Position numbers and translations under genes: made by a program. This document shows, one piece after another, positions 33,796 through 49,429 of a stretch of 64,000 bases of DNA. Source of the DNA: Litoditis marina (Eukaryota; Nematoda; Chromadorea; Rhabditida; Rhabditidae); assembly GCA_964036275.1 (NCBI GenBank), contig OZ038435.1, positions 34,227,728-34,291,727 on the forward strand, written 5' to 3'. The stretch's first letter is position 1, and each line of letters opens with the position of its first letter. The notes under the pieces were generated by a model, which saw nothing but the letters and a program-made list of their open reading frames with translations, was not told where the DNA came from and did not search any database.

Positions 33796-34950
33796 ACCAT
33801 AACAATTGTGATTTCACAGAATACGTGTAATTGGTGGATAAATGTTTACACAAAAAGAAAACTTAGTCCTACTGGATATGTGTACCTGAAAAAAGTTTAT
33901 CTAAAAGTTGTGGTTTTACCTGGGCCCACGATATCAACTGAAGCGGATAGAGATCAAACTACAAATACAGCAGAACTGTGGATCTTCTATATTTACTATG
34001 ATAATGTGATGCTACAGAACCAGTGAAATATATTGAATAATTATCAAAATACAAAATGAGAGAGAAATATATCAATTATCGAATGAAACTTACAATTTGG
34101 GTTGACCAAAGTTCAGATGTTCGGAGTCAGTTGTGAGTCACTATAGCTAGATTCACTCTATGCGTTTTGTTTCGCTTCGTTCAATGTGGAAAATCTTGAG
34201 AGAAGTTTAAAATGTCTTCTTGTGTGTAGTTTGCTCTATGATCGCCCGAATGCGCGGTTTTCTCGGGAAAGTGGGCAATTTATGATTGCGACTTAGCTTT
34301 TTAACCGCAAGATTTGGGTCAGGGCCGGCGCAGCGCCTCTTTCACTATGGGGAACACCGACTCTTCGTAGTTGACTTATAACCGATTTGTAACCCGATTT
34401 CTAGTTTACTTAGCGTTTTTACCACTTTTACAACACTTCAAATAAACAAAAAGTTAAGATCAACTCAAACGACTACATCGGTTTTGCAATGAGAGTAAGA
34501 TACATGAATACTTTTCTGGCTTTCCATAACTAACAAATGAATATCAAATTTCTTGTGTTCGTTCATCTTTGTATTTTATTGTTGATCAGTTAGAACGTGT
34601 ATCTGTATCATACTCTCGCGAACTTTGTAATATGATCATAAAGAGAACTTGATAGCGACTTTTGAAAACATTGAACTTGAAAATCGCATCCAACCGACCA
34701 ACCATGAAATCTTAGAAATTGTATTCTATACCGCATATTTGTACCGTAATCTATATACTTCTGAACTAGACATCATTTTTCACCTCTGTTCTATTTATGT
34801 CGTGAATTTTTCATTTTCAGTCATTTCGTTCAACTTCAATTTTCTTAGATACAGGCAACAACGTCATTTTCCTCTTTCCGTATCCCCATTCCACCACTAT
34901 ACCGCAACGATTTGACGTGATTCAATAAATATTGTTATCTTGAGTTTCAG

Positions 34951-36531
34951 ATCTCAAGATCTGGTAAAGATGAACGCTGTTCGACGGTTGTTTGTTGCCA
35001 TTCGATCAATAAGTATCATCAACACAATAACTATTTCCACCCGGTTGGCGCTCGCAACTGTCGCTAATTATTATTTGTCGAACCTCATATTCAACCCGCA
35101 GTTCATATCCCCCATGGACAAGGTCAGTGTTTTCTCACGCGTGAAAAAGTGCGAGGGTGAGCAGGAGAAATATATTAAATTAGTATTTGAGACGAAAAAT
35201 GTCACCCGAAGCGGACCCAGTAGTACTTTGGAATCGAAGACATGTGTGCGTACACAGCGAAACTGAGATATACAGTACCCTCTCGCCTAAATTGATTGGT
35301 TTATTTACATGCAAGCATGTGACTTTCCGCTGGCGACGACTATATATGGTTTTTTCTTCATAATCCTTGGTGTTGCGCACCCAACCCGCGATGATGTCTT
35401 GTCTAAAGCGGCCTTTTGTGGGATGGTACTTCAAAGTGACCGCGGGAGCGAGTGACACTGGAAAAAACAGCTATGATGAACACATAATAAATCGTGTTTA
35501 AAAAACATCCCCTGTCAAGTCACAATCTGTTGGGATAGTCTACCATACATATTCTGCTATATGCAGCATTACAAAACTGAAGGCAAACTGCGAATAATAT
35601 CAGCGTGTAGAACTGCACAGATGTTTATTTCCAAGTAAATCTACCAGGTACACCTAATTCGGAACAAAACTATAATACATCGAAATGTCCACATTGAATA
35701 TCCTCTCGGTTACAGAACTTCCGTTTTTCTCCCGTACGTAGTATCTCCTTGTTCAAGAACGACATGAACCGCCTACGTAAAATGAACAATCTGTGGCCGG
35801 TCTACGATAGTATGGGGCTGTCCCTTCTCTTCACTCTAGCACTGTACATATTCTTTGAGTGAGTTTGCTTTTTGTTACATTCATTTTCTAGTGAAACACT
35901 GAGATAGTGAGGTTAAGAAGTCATTTTGCTGAGCTCCGTAATGGGCGCACGCATTCTAAAAAACGCTTGTGAATGTGAACTGAAGTACCTTTTTTAGTGG
36001 TATTTGTTGTACTGTAGAAGAGAATATTGAATTTTCAATATAATCTGCGAATTTTCCACTTGAAACATATTTCAAAACTATTGTTCCAGGTATTTCGCGA
36101 GACCTGAGAATCTGTATCTCACCCTGCGTAGAATGGACTTGATAAAGACGGATGCAGGCAGTACTACTGTCAACAGTACTACATCCTCCGACAGTACTAC
36201 TGCCGGAGTTTCTGGAGAGGAGGTTCCATCCGGTAGTACCGCGCCTCTTGGCAGTACTGCTTCCAGCGAGAGGAAAGTACTGTCCAGTAGTACTCTCTCC
36301 ACGTACCTGTCGCCCCGGCTGACCGCAGCTTTGCGAGTTGCTGCCAGCTGCGCAGTGGGAACTGCTCTATTCTACCTGATTCTCCCCATGCAGAGAATAG
36401 CAGAGATGCACATTTATGTCATTCTCATTAACTATTTTCACACAATTGTCACCTGTGTGCTCACCAATCTGGTCATGTTCACTACAATCAGTTTGCCACT
36501 TTTTTCATCGAATAAACTAAAGTCAGAATAA
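34951..36531 (+). CDS. Multi-pass membrane protein with Ser/Thr-rich loop (5' end not found)
   Basis: Supported exons 34951-35122, 35716-35858 and 36090-36531 join in one frame of about 250 residues. Hydrophobic spans: SIINTITISTRLALATVA, MGLSLLFTLALYIFFEYF, ALRVAASCAVGTALFYLILP and VILINYFHTIVTCVLTNLVM. Between spans two and three is a loop of about 70 residues rich in Gly-Ser-Thr-Thr units (SSDSTTAG, SGSTAPLGSTASSE), a likely O-glycosylation region if lumenal. The first exon begins mid-codon, so at least one 5' exon is missing; 34600-34915 is a candidate area. The AATAAA signal (36528-36533) overlaps the TAA stop codon, implying a very short 3'UTR. Family not recognised. Confidence 0.6.
35222..35344 (-). 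repeat. SINE-1 fragment, copy d
   Basis: Minus-strand head part only: CTTTCCGCTG, the ACACATGTCTTCGATTCCAAA-type junction and GTCGTCGCC can be read on the reverse strand, with about 40 bp of foreign sequence inserted. The tRNA-like half is absent. Confidence 0.6.
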
Positions 36532-36654
36532 AGATGTATTCATGGATGTTAATGATGTGATCTCGGTATCGAAAAATGTAAAAGTGTTGTGTTCAAACTT
36601 GAGATAGCTCGAGATGAACACGAAGATGGGAGCTCACCTGTAATGTTCGTTGGC

Positions 36655-36835
36655 AGGCGACGTAGCAATCCGTAAAAAATCTTATGAGATACCCCATGAG
36701 CTATTCGCATACGCTTCTCATTAGACTCTATTGATTGCTATGCTACAAAATTTACGAGTAGCTCATGAAGTATCTTATGAGATACTCATATGAACTTCCC
36801 GTGAGATTGGAAGGATTACTTCGCTGACAGGCCAA
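36655..36835. repeat. CATGAG fold-back family, copy 1
   Basis: Inverted repeat built around ATGAGATACCCCATGAGCTA and its mirror GTAGCTCATGAAGTATCTCA, with TCTATTGATTGCTATGCTAC in the centre. Related: 55370-55545, 55560-55685, 57937-57990 and 60375-60525. Confidence 0.65.
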
Positions 36836-37161
36836 ATATACACTTACTCAAATTTTCAAAAGAAGGTAAAGTCGGGTTTGAAAAAGGAACAATCGGGTCA
36901 CGACTTTGAATCCCGGTAGTGCCAGGTTAGACGGATGAAATAAGTCTCGAAATCCTACAAGTAAACAGGTAGCCTAACTTGGAACCCCGGAAACCCGTAA
37001 ACGGAATACGTGAAACGTGAACAGGGCGGCAGAATTCAGCTGAAATCGACACCGTTCAACTATAAAGTACATGGTTTGTGATGGTTGTCCACGTTTTCAC
37101 GGGGCTGCCGACTCGTTTTCGAGTATAATTGGGTGTATTAATCGTATTTCGTCTATTTCCC

Positions 37162-40100
37162 ATGTGGACTCCGTCTAGTATGGCCTGTTCCGTGCCTCCG
37201 CTCTCCGACCAAATGGCGCTCGTCAGGTTGGTTATTTTTGCGAATGAACCCTGAGTTAACGCAAGTTAGGTTAAGATACGTAACTATACATCACCGGTAC
37301 GTAACCTCCCGTCGCGCTACGCTACCGAGCGTTTAGTTGAGTTTCGTTACGTTATAGGACTATTTCGTTACGTTCGTTATCAATTATTCGTCGATGTGCC
37401 TAAAACTAGTAAACCCCATACTATAAGTATCTCTAAACTAGTTGGTGAATCAGAAAAGAACTGTCAGGAACTACACATGTTGCTTTGTTAGGATGTATAT
37501 ATATATATATATATATATACATCCTAACAGTATATATGCAATTCCATTCAGTTTCAGTTCTTAGTGGAGCATTGTGATCAATGTAGGACTCAGATATGAT
37601 CTGTAAGATCACACTGAATCCAGAATCCACATATTTAATGTCTGAGCGAATATTTGGAATACGATAGCTCTGTTTTCATTTTTTATTCAAATACTTAAAC
37701 TTTCAGTCGACAATGGTTGGAAACGATGGGCAGCCAGAGCCCGGATCTGCTGAAACGACTTCTCGGCGACATGCAGATGCAAGGACGAAAGTCAGTACGG
37801 TATAACTTAGCTTAGACGTAAAACTACTACTTTTGCATGTTTATTGTATTCTCACTTGAATCATAATTTTCAACTGTTTGAAAAGTATAGTATAAGTATA
37901 ACATATTTCATTATTTTTTATAGCTGGCGAATTTGCGTATTTTTGATCAGCGTTATTTCTCATGCTTTCGAATGATCAACAGCCGCGAGCACCACTATTG
38001 CGTTTAGAATGAACCATTCGGCAGTTTTTGGTTGATAAAATTAAAACTACATTTGATAATTTCATCAAAATTCGAAAGTTTTGCTGTGTCTCAACATCAA
38101 ACTGCAACACATTCTTGTTATTTTCTGTATTTTAAAGGAGACCGGAACACAACTTGAGCAGAGTTTTTGTTTCGGGCTGCTTTCAACTGTATTGACATCA
38201 GAGAGCACAAATAACTCGTATATTAGTTTGATCAGTCCACGTGACATTCACATGACAATGCCGCGCGACAGGCAACGCGTCTAATCCAAAGTAGGATACA
38301 GCAGCTTTACGAGAAACCATGTTGTTCACCGGTCTCCTTTAATGCTCTACGCAACCCCATGTTGATTCTGATTTCAGATTCGTCTGCTACGATGCTTCCC
38401 TCCCATCCTATGCCTCGCCCTCTGTCGTCAATCCTTCGCGAACTGTGAACCGTCAGCCACGCCCTCAACCATATGTAAGTAAAATGTTCGGGGCCATTTC
38501 AATTACGACACGAGGGTGGACTCCATATAGAGATGAACATAGCAGTTTTGTAGTTTGAACCCATCATACGTCGATCTTCACGACTTTTGATCGAAAAGAA
38601 CCGGGATCAGAGTACAAACACAGCGGGACAGATCATATATACACCGTATACTCTTGCCCCCGACAGAGCGAACCCTGAAGCGCAGAGCAAATCGGTGAAC
38701 CTCGCTCGCTTTGACCTCCTTAATGCGTTTCATTTGTAACTTGCATTTTTTTGTGTATTTAAGTTACAACGGCGATTTCAAGAAGTTTTTGCTCGCTAAG
38801 GCCACTTTACCGATCAATAGAAAGTTACAGACTAAAATAGAATATACGCGTGAACGTAAAAGCCCAAACACGTGAACGCGTTCACAACAAGATAAGGTAT
38901 GACCAAGCCTTGGTTGTACTTTGGCGTTGGAACACCGCACAATTCACGAACCTGGTAAATTTCAAATCGACTCAAACACAGCAGATTGAAATGACACCGC
39001 GACCACTTGCCGATTTTATGTTAGGTTTGGGTTTTTCTCGATATGAGACACCAGCGTGTATACAGTATACTTACTTTCATCTACTTAAAGTAGGACGATT
39101 TTGTGCTCCAATCTCGGCGCGTCAGTCCTCTGCAATTGAATAATGTATTGCAGCTTAAAGGACTGAAGCGTCAAGATTGGAGCACATAATCGTCATTCTC
39201 TAAAATGATTACAGAGAAAACGAAGCAGTATGTTATTTTCATCTCCTTTTGATACGCTCAGAGTTCACTACATTAAATCAAACCATGGCTGTGCACAGGC
39301 AAACCCTCCATTTTATCACTATAGTCCTCGAATGTATTTGGACTATTTGACTTGAATCAACGTTTTTCCAGGGTCCGAGTCCTTCTGCACGTCGTCGTCA
39401 CGTGAATCGATCTGTGCCAGGAGCAACTTCAGGAGAAAAGACACAACCTATGGTATGTTTAGGTACATATCGACCAATTGTGAATTTCCAACCGCTTTCT
39501 CACTGAAACAGTGAAATGGGGGGAATAAGTAAAGCGATTGAACCTTAGAGATGCGTCAACACAATTTGAATGTTCTCTAATTTGTTCTGAGTAGTTCTGG
39601 TACCGTAATTTAGTAGTGTCGCTTCTGAGAGTATTATTCATAAAAGACGGTTACAAGGAGCATATATTAGAATATGTATCGTTATTGCCTGCTGTTCATT
39701 GAGAAGTTGTTGAAAGATGAAACAGAACGAGAACTACCCTAATCTTAAATGAAATCTATTTTCCAGACCACTGCGCCTTCCCTCCAAAAGAGTGAAGCCG
39801 AGCCTTCTACTTCCTCTACAAATGCCGCTGCCGGTAGCGAACTGGCCATGTTGATGCGGAAACATTGCGGCAACCCGCCAAACGCGCCCGGCAGTTTTTC
39901 CACGATTTTCCAAGCCATAGTGGCTCGTGCCAGTGTGAGCGAATGGTCTCGCAACAAGGCAAAATCGCCTGAAGTAGAGAGTCGAGCTAAACCAGTCGGA
40001 ACTGTTCTGAACATTCATGGACCTGTGCGAAAGCCATTGGGCAGTGGTCCCAATGATCAAACTACAATTTCTGTCGAGAAGCCCAAGAGCCCCGAGCAAC

Positions 40101-40180
40101 CGAAGATTTCCTTTGAGGCCTTGTCGAGTATGGAAAAACTGGAGTGGCTCATAGAAACACGTCTCAGACGCGTTGATTGA
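37162..40180 (+). CDS. Unrecognised soluble protein, low-complexity middle
   Basis: Five exons in phase: 37162-37226, 37707-37790, 38378-38474, 39372-39452, 39767-40180 (TGA). About 245 residues. The conserved-looking N-terminal part reads RQWLETMGSQSPDLLKRLLG and GRKFVCYDASLPSYASPS, with an amphipathic helix that could bind a partner. Then follow Arg/Pro-rich stretches (PSARRRHVNRSVPG), a Ser/Thr/Ala-rich linker and a helical C-terminus (SFEALSSMEKLEWLIETRLR). There is no signal peptide, membrane span or catalytic motif. A start at the second in-frame ATG (37180) is possible. AATAAA lies at about 40280. The layout is that of a scaffold or mRNA-regulator protein, but I cannot name it. Confidence 0.65.
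38133..38341. repeat. TIR element AAAGGAGACCGG, copy 1
   Basis: 209 bp with ends AAAGGAGACCGG / CCGGTCTCCTTTA. The copy at 57624-57831 matches in the opposite orientation along the whole length, including CCGCGCGACA and TTTCGGGCTGC blocks. Non-autonomous DNA transposon. Confidence 0.8.
39083..39202. repeat. Fold-back MITE family A, copy 2
   Basis: CTTAAAGTAGGACGATTTTG at the left and CACATAATCGTCATTCT at the right, with TGCAATTGAATAATGTATTG in the centre. Confidence 0.8.
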
Positions 40181-40856
40181 TATTTACATACGATAATCTT
40201 ATCCCATTCTCATTGTGTTCTATCAATACAATATAGTTACTCAACAAATATAAGTAGGCTGTATTTTGAGAATCTAGGGAATAAATGTTTTCCGTGTACA
40301 GAACATGTTTGATGTGAAGCATGAATAGTATTTCACATTATTCAGTGTATGACTATATACACTTATTGGAGATTCATAGCTTATTTCATAGGTTTCACCT
40401 TGTCTCTATGATTCTGAAATAAATATACTGAACAATTGTTGTAATTCGGAATGTTTTGGTCGACTGATACCCCAATTCCAATCGAATAATCTCTGTTTAC
40501 CAGTAGTCAATTGCATAATCACGTAGAACGCAAAAACATCGGCACAATCCTAACTTTAAAGAAGGACAATTATGTGGTCCAATCGCAACGCTTCAGTCCT
40601 TTAAACTGCAACAACTTTTTCAATTACAGTTTAAAGGACCGTTGACACGGGATTGGTCCACATTATCGTCCCACTTTAGGTACCAATGAGCACATTTTTA
40701 TAACTTTCGTTCACAAGCCAGTTATAACAATCTGTTGGAAACTGTGCAATCTCAACTTTGATGTTTGTAAAGGTAAACGCTAAAGCAGCACATGATCAAT
40801 TGTTGTGCTGTGTTTGTAGTTTGGTCTCAAAGACAAAGTTTCAAACTACGACGCAC
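40181..40856. other. Intergenic with MITE A copy 3 and a family-B palindrome
   Basis: 3'UTR and flank of the 37162-40180 gene. A family-A fold-back (ACTTTAAAGAAGGACAATTATG to CATTATCGTCCCACTTT) spans 40552-40680 and a short TGTAGTTTGG palindrome 40809-40853. No gene seen. Confidence 0.6.
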
Positions 40857-41271
40857 GCGACGCGACAACAATTTTCAAAGATGGTGTTTTTGAATTAAAC
40901 TTTGGATATGTGGGTAATCGACTATGAGGATATCAGATACGGATACAAAAATAGGTAAAACGCACGCGCGCTGCGCGCGACACGACAATAACTTGAAAAT
41001 TGGTCAGTGGGGCTGATGTTTTGTGGACAGGGGTTTCGGATCATGAGAATTACGAAAAAAAAAGAAAATACACGCCGTTAGGTGGTGAAGAACTAAAATA
41101 TAAAATGTCAGCCCCACTGACCAATTTTCAAGTTATTGTCGTGTCGCGCGCAGCGCGCGTGCGTTTTACCTATTTTTGTATCCGTATCTGATATCCTCAT
41201 AGTCGATTACCCACATATCCAAAGTTTAATTCAAAAACACCATCTTTGAAAATTGTTGTCGCGTCGCGTGC
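40857..41271. repeat. Long, nearly perfect hairpin (arms about 165 bp)
   Basis: Left arm 40857-41020 and right arm 41108-41271 are reverse complements with almost no mismatch, separated by an 87-bp loop. Landmarks: AACTTGAAAATTGGTCAGTG against CACTGACCAATTTTCAAGTT, and ACGCACGCGCGCTGCGCGCG against CGCGCGCAGCGCGCGTGCGT. No coding capacity. Confidence 0.92.
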
Positions 41272-41339
41272 GTGTGATTAATTTTAACATTCATATTCGT
41301 GATCGCGATGATCGAAACCCTATAAGTCCTCAATTTCAT

Positions 41340-41575
41340 CCAAATCCATAAACTTTGAAATTTTTGTTAATTCCGGGTATTTTTTTTCCAAAGTGGTCTC
41401 TACGTCCTAAAAATACGTCTTTCGCCCAAAAATTACGTCTTCCGCCCTGAAAATACGTCATCCGTAACGAAAAGTGGACTTTCGCCCCAAAAAGTTGACA
41501 TTACGCCCCAAAAAGTGGACTTTACGTCCTAAAAAGTGGGCCGCCCTATTTTTACGCCCCCAGAGATCCAGGCCC
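41340..41575. repeat. Degenerate tandem repeat (ACGTC / GCCC / AAAA units)
   Basis: Units of about 22-26 bp such as AAAATACGTCTTTCGCCC and AAAAAGTGGACTTTACG recur about nine times with drift. Confidence 0.65.
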
Positions 41576-41754
41576 TAGAACTCGGATTTGGTCATTCCAC
41601 AAATATGATGTTTAATCGGATAGAGTAGTTGGCAAGAAAATATCTGGTTGTCTAGGAGACCGGTATTCGTTATCATCGCATTGTTAGAAACAATCCCATC
41701 ATATTATCATATATCTTATGCGATATGCCCAAGCAATTACTCGTTTATCACGTG

Positions 41755-41876
41755 TTAAAGAAGGACAATTATGTGGACCAATCTCTTACGTTTCGGTCCT
41801 TTGAACTGCAATACGTTTTTCAATTGCAGTTTAAAGGACCGATGCGTCGGTTCACATAATAGTCCTACTTCAAGTG
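41755..41876. repeat. Fold-back MITE family A, copy 4
   Basis: TTAAAGAAGGACAATTATG to CACATAATAGTCCTACTT with the usual TTTGAACTGCAATACG / TTGCAGTTTAAAGG core. Confidence 0.8.
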
Positions 41877-42811
41877 ATTACTATTATAGTCCTCGTCATT
41901 CTTATTTGCACGCTGTGTTTGTCGTTTCCTGTAGCCTTTTTGTGGACATTTGTGAAGTATGGCATGCATTGAGTTCAAACTACAACAACTTTAGGAGATG
42001 ATCAATTAATATCTACATCTTCTCACTGAGTCTCAGGAGTATCAACATATCAGCAACTTTGCGTATGTACTAGTTTTTCTTTTCTTTGTTCTCTCGAATA
42101 TCTGTTCAATTGGTTTAGGTTCGTAATTCTTTGTTTGTCCATCACTATACTGATAAAGTTTATTATTATTATCGTCGTAGTTTGATCTCGACTGTGTCGA
42201 AACACGTCATAACTTTCGAATTAGTCGGAACTGTATTTTTATCACGTGCTGTGATGAAGATGAAAACCCCTTCCATTTTTATATGAACCAGTTATCTGTG
42301 ACAGTGAAGAAGATTAGAAATCCAATGAATAGCCAATGAACTCATCCCACTCGAGAAATTAGTGCAACTACCAAACATAACTGAGCCAATGATGTGTTAA
42401 CTTCTATTGTAGAAATAGTTAATCGAATAACAAATTACAGATTAGCTCTGTTTTTTTTTCGGGTCCTCTCTACCGGTTTTTTCGAACCACGTGGTTTTTC
42501 TTGTTTCTCTCTTCTACTGTGGTCAGTGCCCAATTCTGAGTTGTAGTTTGAACCCATCACAGCAATATTTTATGATTCCGAATCATACGCACCCAGGACA
42601 TTTTCTGCAAGAAAAGTGGGTAGAAAAAAGTTTATTGTAAGTCTCACAGTTCTTCGCCCACTCTTTTTTCACAAACCTCGGCCACTCCACACTATTTGTT
42701 TTTGTCTCCAAGCTGTTGGGTGCGCAACTCTGTACCACATTATCCAACTCATTTGTTGATTTTTCACTAAGTTGTTTATCATTGTGGGTGGCATAACAGC
42801 ATAACTTGTTA
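41877..42811. other. Intergenic, repeat remnants
   Basis: Holds a family-B palindrome at 41921-41985, single family-B arms near 42172 and 42540, and a poly-T tract near 42450. No gene seen. Confidence 0.4.
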
Positions 42812-43006
42812 CAGTCGTCGCCAACAGAAAGGCGGGAGGGTACTGTATATCTTACTTTCCGCTGTGTACGTACACATGTCTTCGATTCCAAATCTTGATG
42901 GATATGTGAACTAATAGCGCAGTGGTTAGCGCCTTGCTACCAAAATTTTGCTCGCAGGTTCGATTTTGGCGAGAGACAGAAATTTATAAATTTGGCACCT
43001 ACTATA
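42812..43006 (+). repeat. tRNA-derived SINE-1, copy e
   Basis: CAGTCGTCGCCAACAGAAAG head, A-box-like ATAGCGCAGTGGTTAGCGCC, B-box GGTTCGATTTT, tail AATTTGGCACCTACTATA. Best-preserved A-box of the set. Confidence 0.85.
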
Positions 43007-44105
43007 CAGAGTAATGAAGGTTATAAATGCGTTAAGTAGTTTCTCGATCTTTCGAGTTCAATTCCAAATGGTGTGGCTTGTTTTCTATTTCTATGTTCTA
43101 CCCTTTCCCTCTCCATTTACTTTAGTATCCTCTTCTTTCCGCTTATCTCTTCTTTTTCCTGTACCTCTTTTTCCATCTTCCCTTTTCTCACCCGTTCTCT
43201 TTTTCTATTAATTTCTATCTTTGCGTTCTTTCTCTCTCCTTCTTTTCAGTTTGCATTTGTTTTTCTTGTTTTTCAATCACCATAATTGAAATCCGAACCA
43301 TGTTCCGTTGCTATCCCAACCAGAAAAAAGTTTTACTTTCATGTGTTTTGTTCATTGAACTTTTTATGTGCGTTCGTACTTTATTCTGCGAGGCCTGATT
43401 GCAGCTGGGGTTTCGTAGAAATCGTATGGGTTGTATTGAAATTATACTGCTCACATTCTCTCAAGTGAAAATTGACAACGTGCCAATGAAATTTCGTGGC
43501 CGTTTATTATTATAAACTTTTCAAAGAGTCAAAATGTCTGTGAGTGCTTTTTGACACTACTGGGAAAAAGTCTGTAGTCAAAGAGTTCAGTTGAACTATG
43601 GAATTCGGTGACGGGTCGCCGGAAGAGGTTGATGGCGAGTCGCCGCTCAAACTAATGGTCGGACTAACTAATGATTGCGAATAAACTGTAATGATTCTAT
43701 TGCAAATAAAATCCGAGTCTTTTGAAGAAGATCTCACTGTTTTTCGATTATATCACGATAGCAATAAACTGTCTCCTTACAAAATCTTATTTCTTTTCCT
43801 AAAGTGATATGTTTTGGCTAAACTGGGGAGTATGTTCCGTAACAGATGTTTAATACTTTGAATAATAACAAATAGTACCTCTCTACTTGAATGTTAGTTT
43901 ATAGTGGATGTATAGCTAAACAGCTGCTCTGATAAGTTCCAGGCGCACTACACCGGCTGATCTCCAATGCGATCTCATAAGTTCTAGTCTTAATTTGAGT
44001 GAGATGGAAAGTTTATGTAAACTTTCCACCTCACTCAAATGATGACATTATACTAGTTGTTATCAAGCATGGTAAGATCAAAACTCTCTTTTAATCGCGC
44101 CCCAA
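43007..44105. other. Pyrimidine-rich intergenic stretch
   Basis: 43060-43280 is strongly C/T-biased on the plus strand, which keeps frames open without a credible protein. A short perfect palindrome lies at about 43992-44036 (GAGTGAGATGGAAAGTTTAT and mirror). No gene. Confidence 0.4.
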
Positions 44106-44452
44106 CTAATTAGCTATCGAATCACGCTACTTGGCGAGTCGCCGGCGACAGTTTCCAAACTTCTTCTCAAAATCACTATTGAAGACGCACAAATCGCATT
44201 TTTCACTCTTGCACATGTTTATACCCCACCACAAACTGCAATAAAAATCTTGGTGTTATCAAAGGTGCAAAAGTTCGGCGACTCGCCGGCGAAATGAGGA
44301 ACATATCGAAATGAGTAGCGACTCGCCGGCGACAACTTGGGAGCTTTGGTTCAAGTGGCGACCCGCCGGCGACCTCAATGTATCGCCGGCGACTCGCCGG
44401 CGGTATCTCGGCGACCCCTCTGCCCCGCCGGCGAGTCGCCGCCAAATTCCAG
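44106..44452. repeat. Cluster of CGACTCGCCGGCGA motifs
   Basis: GC-rich islands (GCGACTCGCCGGCGAC and variants) recur at about 44131, 44275, 44315, 44357, 44384 and 44426 in AT-rich DNA; weaker copies appear at 43608-43650. Each motif is itself palindromic around GCCGGC. Confidence 0.7.
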
Positions 44453-44654
44453 AGAAGGGACGTGCGCTGAGCCGTAAATCAAAACTACGATGTGTAGCAC
44501 AATATATATTGGTTGGACAGCCGCTATATACAGTCAGTCGCCGATTATGTCACAACGTTGCGCTGTGTCACGTACTCATCGTTGTAAACAATTTATGTAA
44601 AAGCAAACTTATATTAGGTTAGGTAAAAACAAACTGTTAATGATCACTTATGAA

Positions 44655-45036
44655 TATATTAGGGTTGTTAAAAAATAAACTCGAACTCGAAAAACTCGAA
44701 AAACTCGAAATTTTCAACAAGAAAACTCGAAAAACTCGAAATTTCGAGTTCTGAGTTCAACTCGAAACTCGAAAAACTCGAAAATTTCCGAACTCGAAAA
44801 ACTCGAAACTCGAAAAACTCGAAATTTTCAGAACTCGAAAAACTCGAAACTCGAAAAACTCGAAATATCGAAAACTCGAAAAACTCGAAACTCGAAAAAC
44901 TCGAAATATCGAAAACTCGAAAAACTCGAAACTCGAAAAACTCGAATTTTCGGAAACTCGAAAAACTCGAAACTCGAAAAACTCGAAACTCGAAAAACTC
45001 GAAATTTTCAACTCGATTAACAACCCTAGAATATAT
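44655..45036. repeat. TIR element filled with AACTCGAAA tandem repeats
   Basis: Ends TATATTAGGGTTGTTAA / TTAACAACCCTAGAATATA bracket some 330 bp of ACTCGAAAA and ACTCGAAATTTTC units. Confidence 0.8.
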
Positions 45037-45264
45037 GTTTCGGCTTGTATTTATGCAACTTCAATGCCTTGTGACGTGATTAATGTTATAAGCAAACGCA
45101 TAAAAAACATGAAAGCTAGAAAAAGTGGAGAACGCTTCTCATTTTGAACTCTCGATACTTAAGTTTCGATTACGAAACTCTCTGTACTCTAAAATGTTTC
45201 TGTAATGTTTATGATTTAGCTGATCTCGCAAAATGATAAACGGCCAACATGACTAACAACTGCA

Positions 45265-49429
<4,165 letters not shown>

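Noticed and set aside
42901..42975. tRNA gene inside SINE-1
   Set aside because: Boxes A and B are present but there is no acceptor stem, and the identical arrangement recurs in seven dispersed copies.
43014..43285. Small hydrophobic ORFs as a membrane-protein gene
   Set aside because: They come from a C/T-rich tract that encodes F, L, S and P in any frame; no splice or start context.
44655..45036. CRISPR-like array
   Set aside because: The repeats are contiguous simple units without spacers, bounded by terminal inverted repeats, in a eukaryotic genome.
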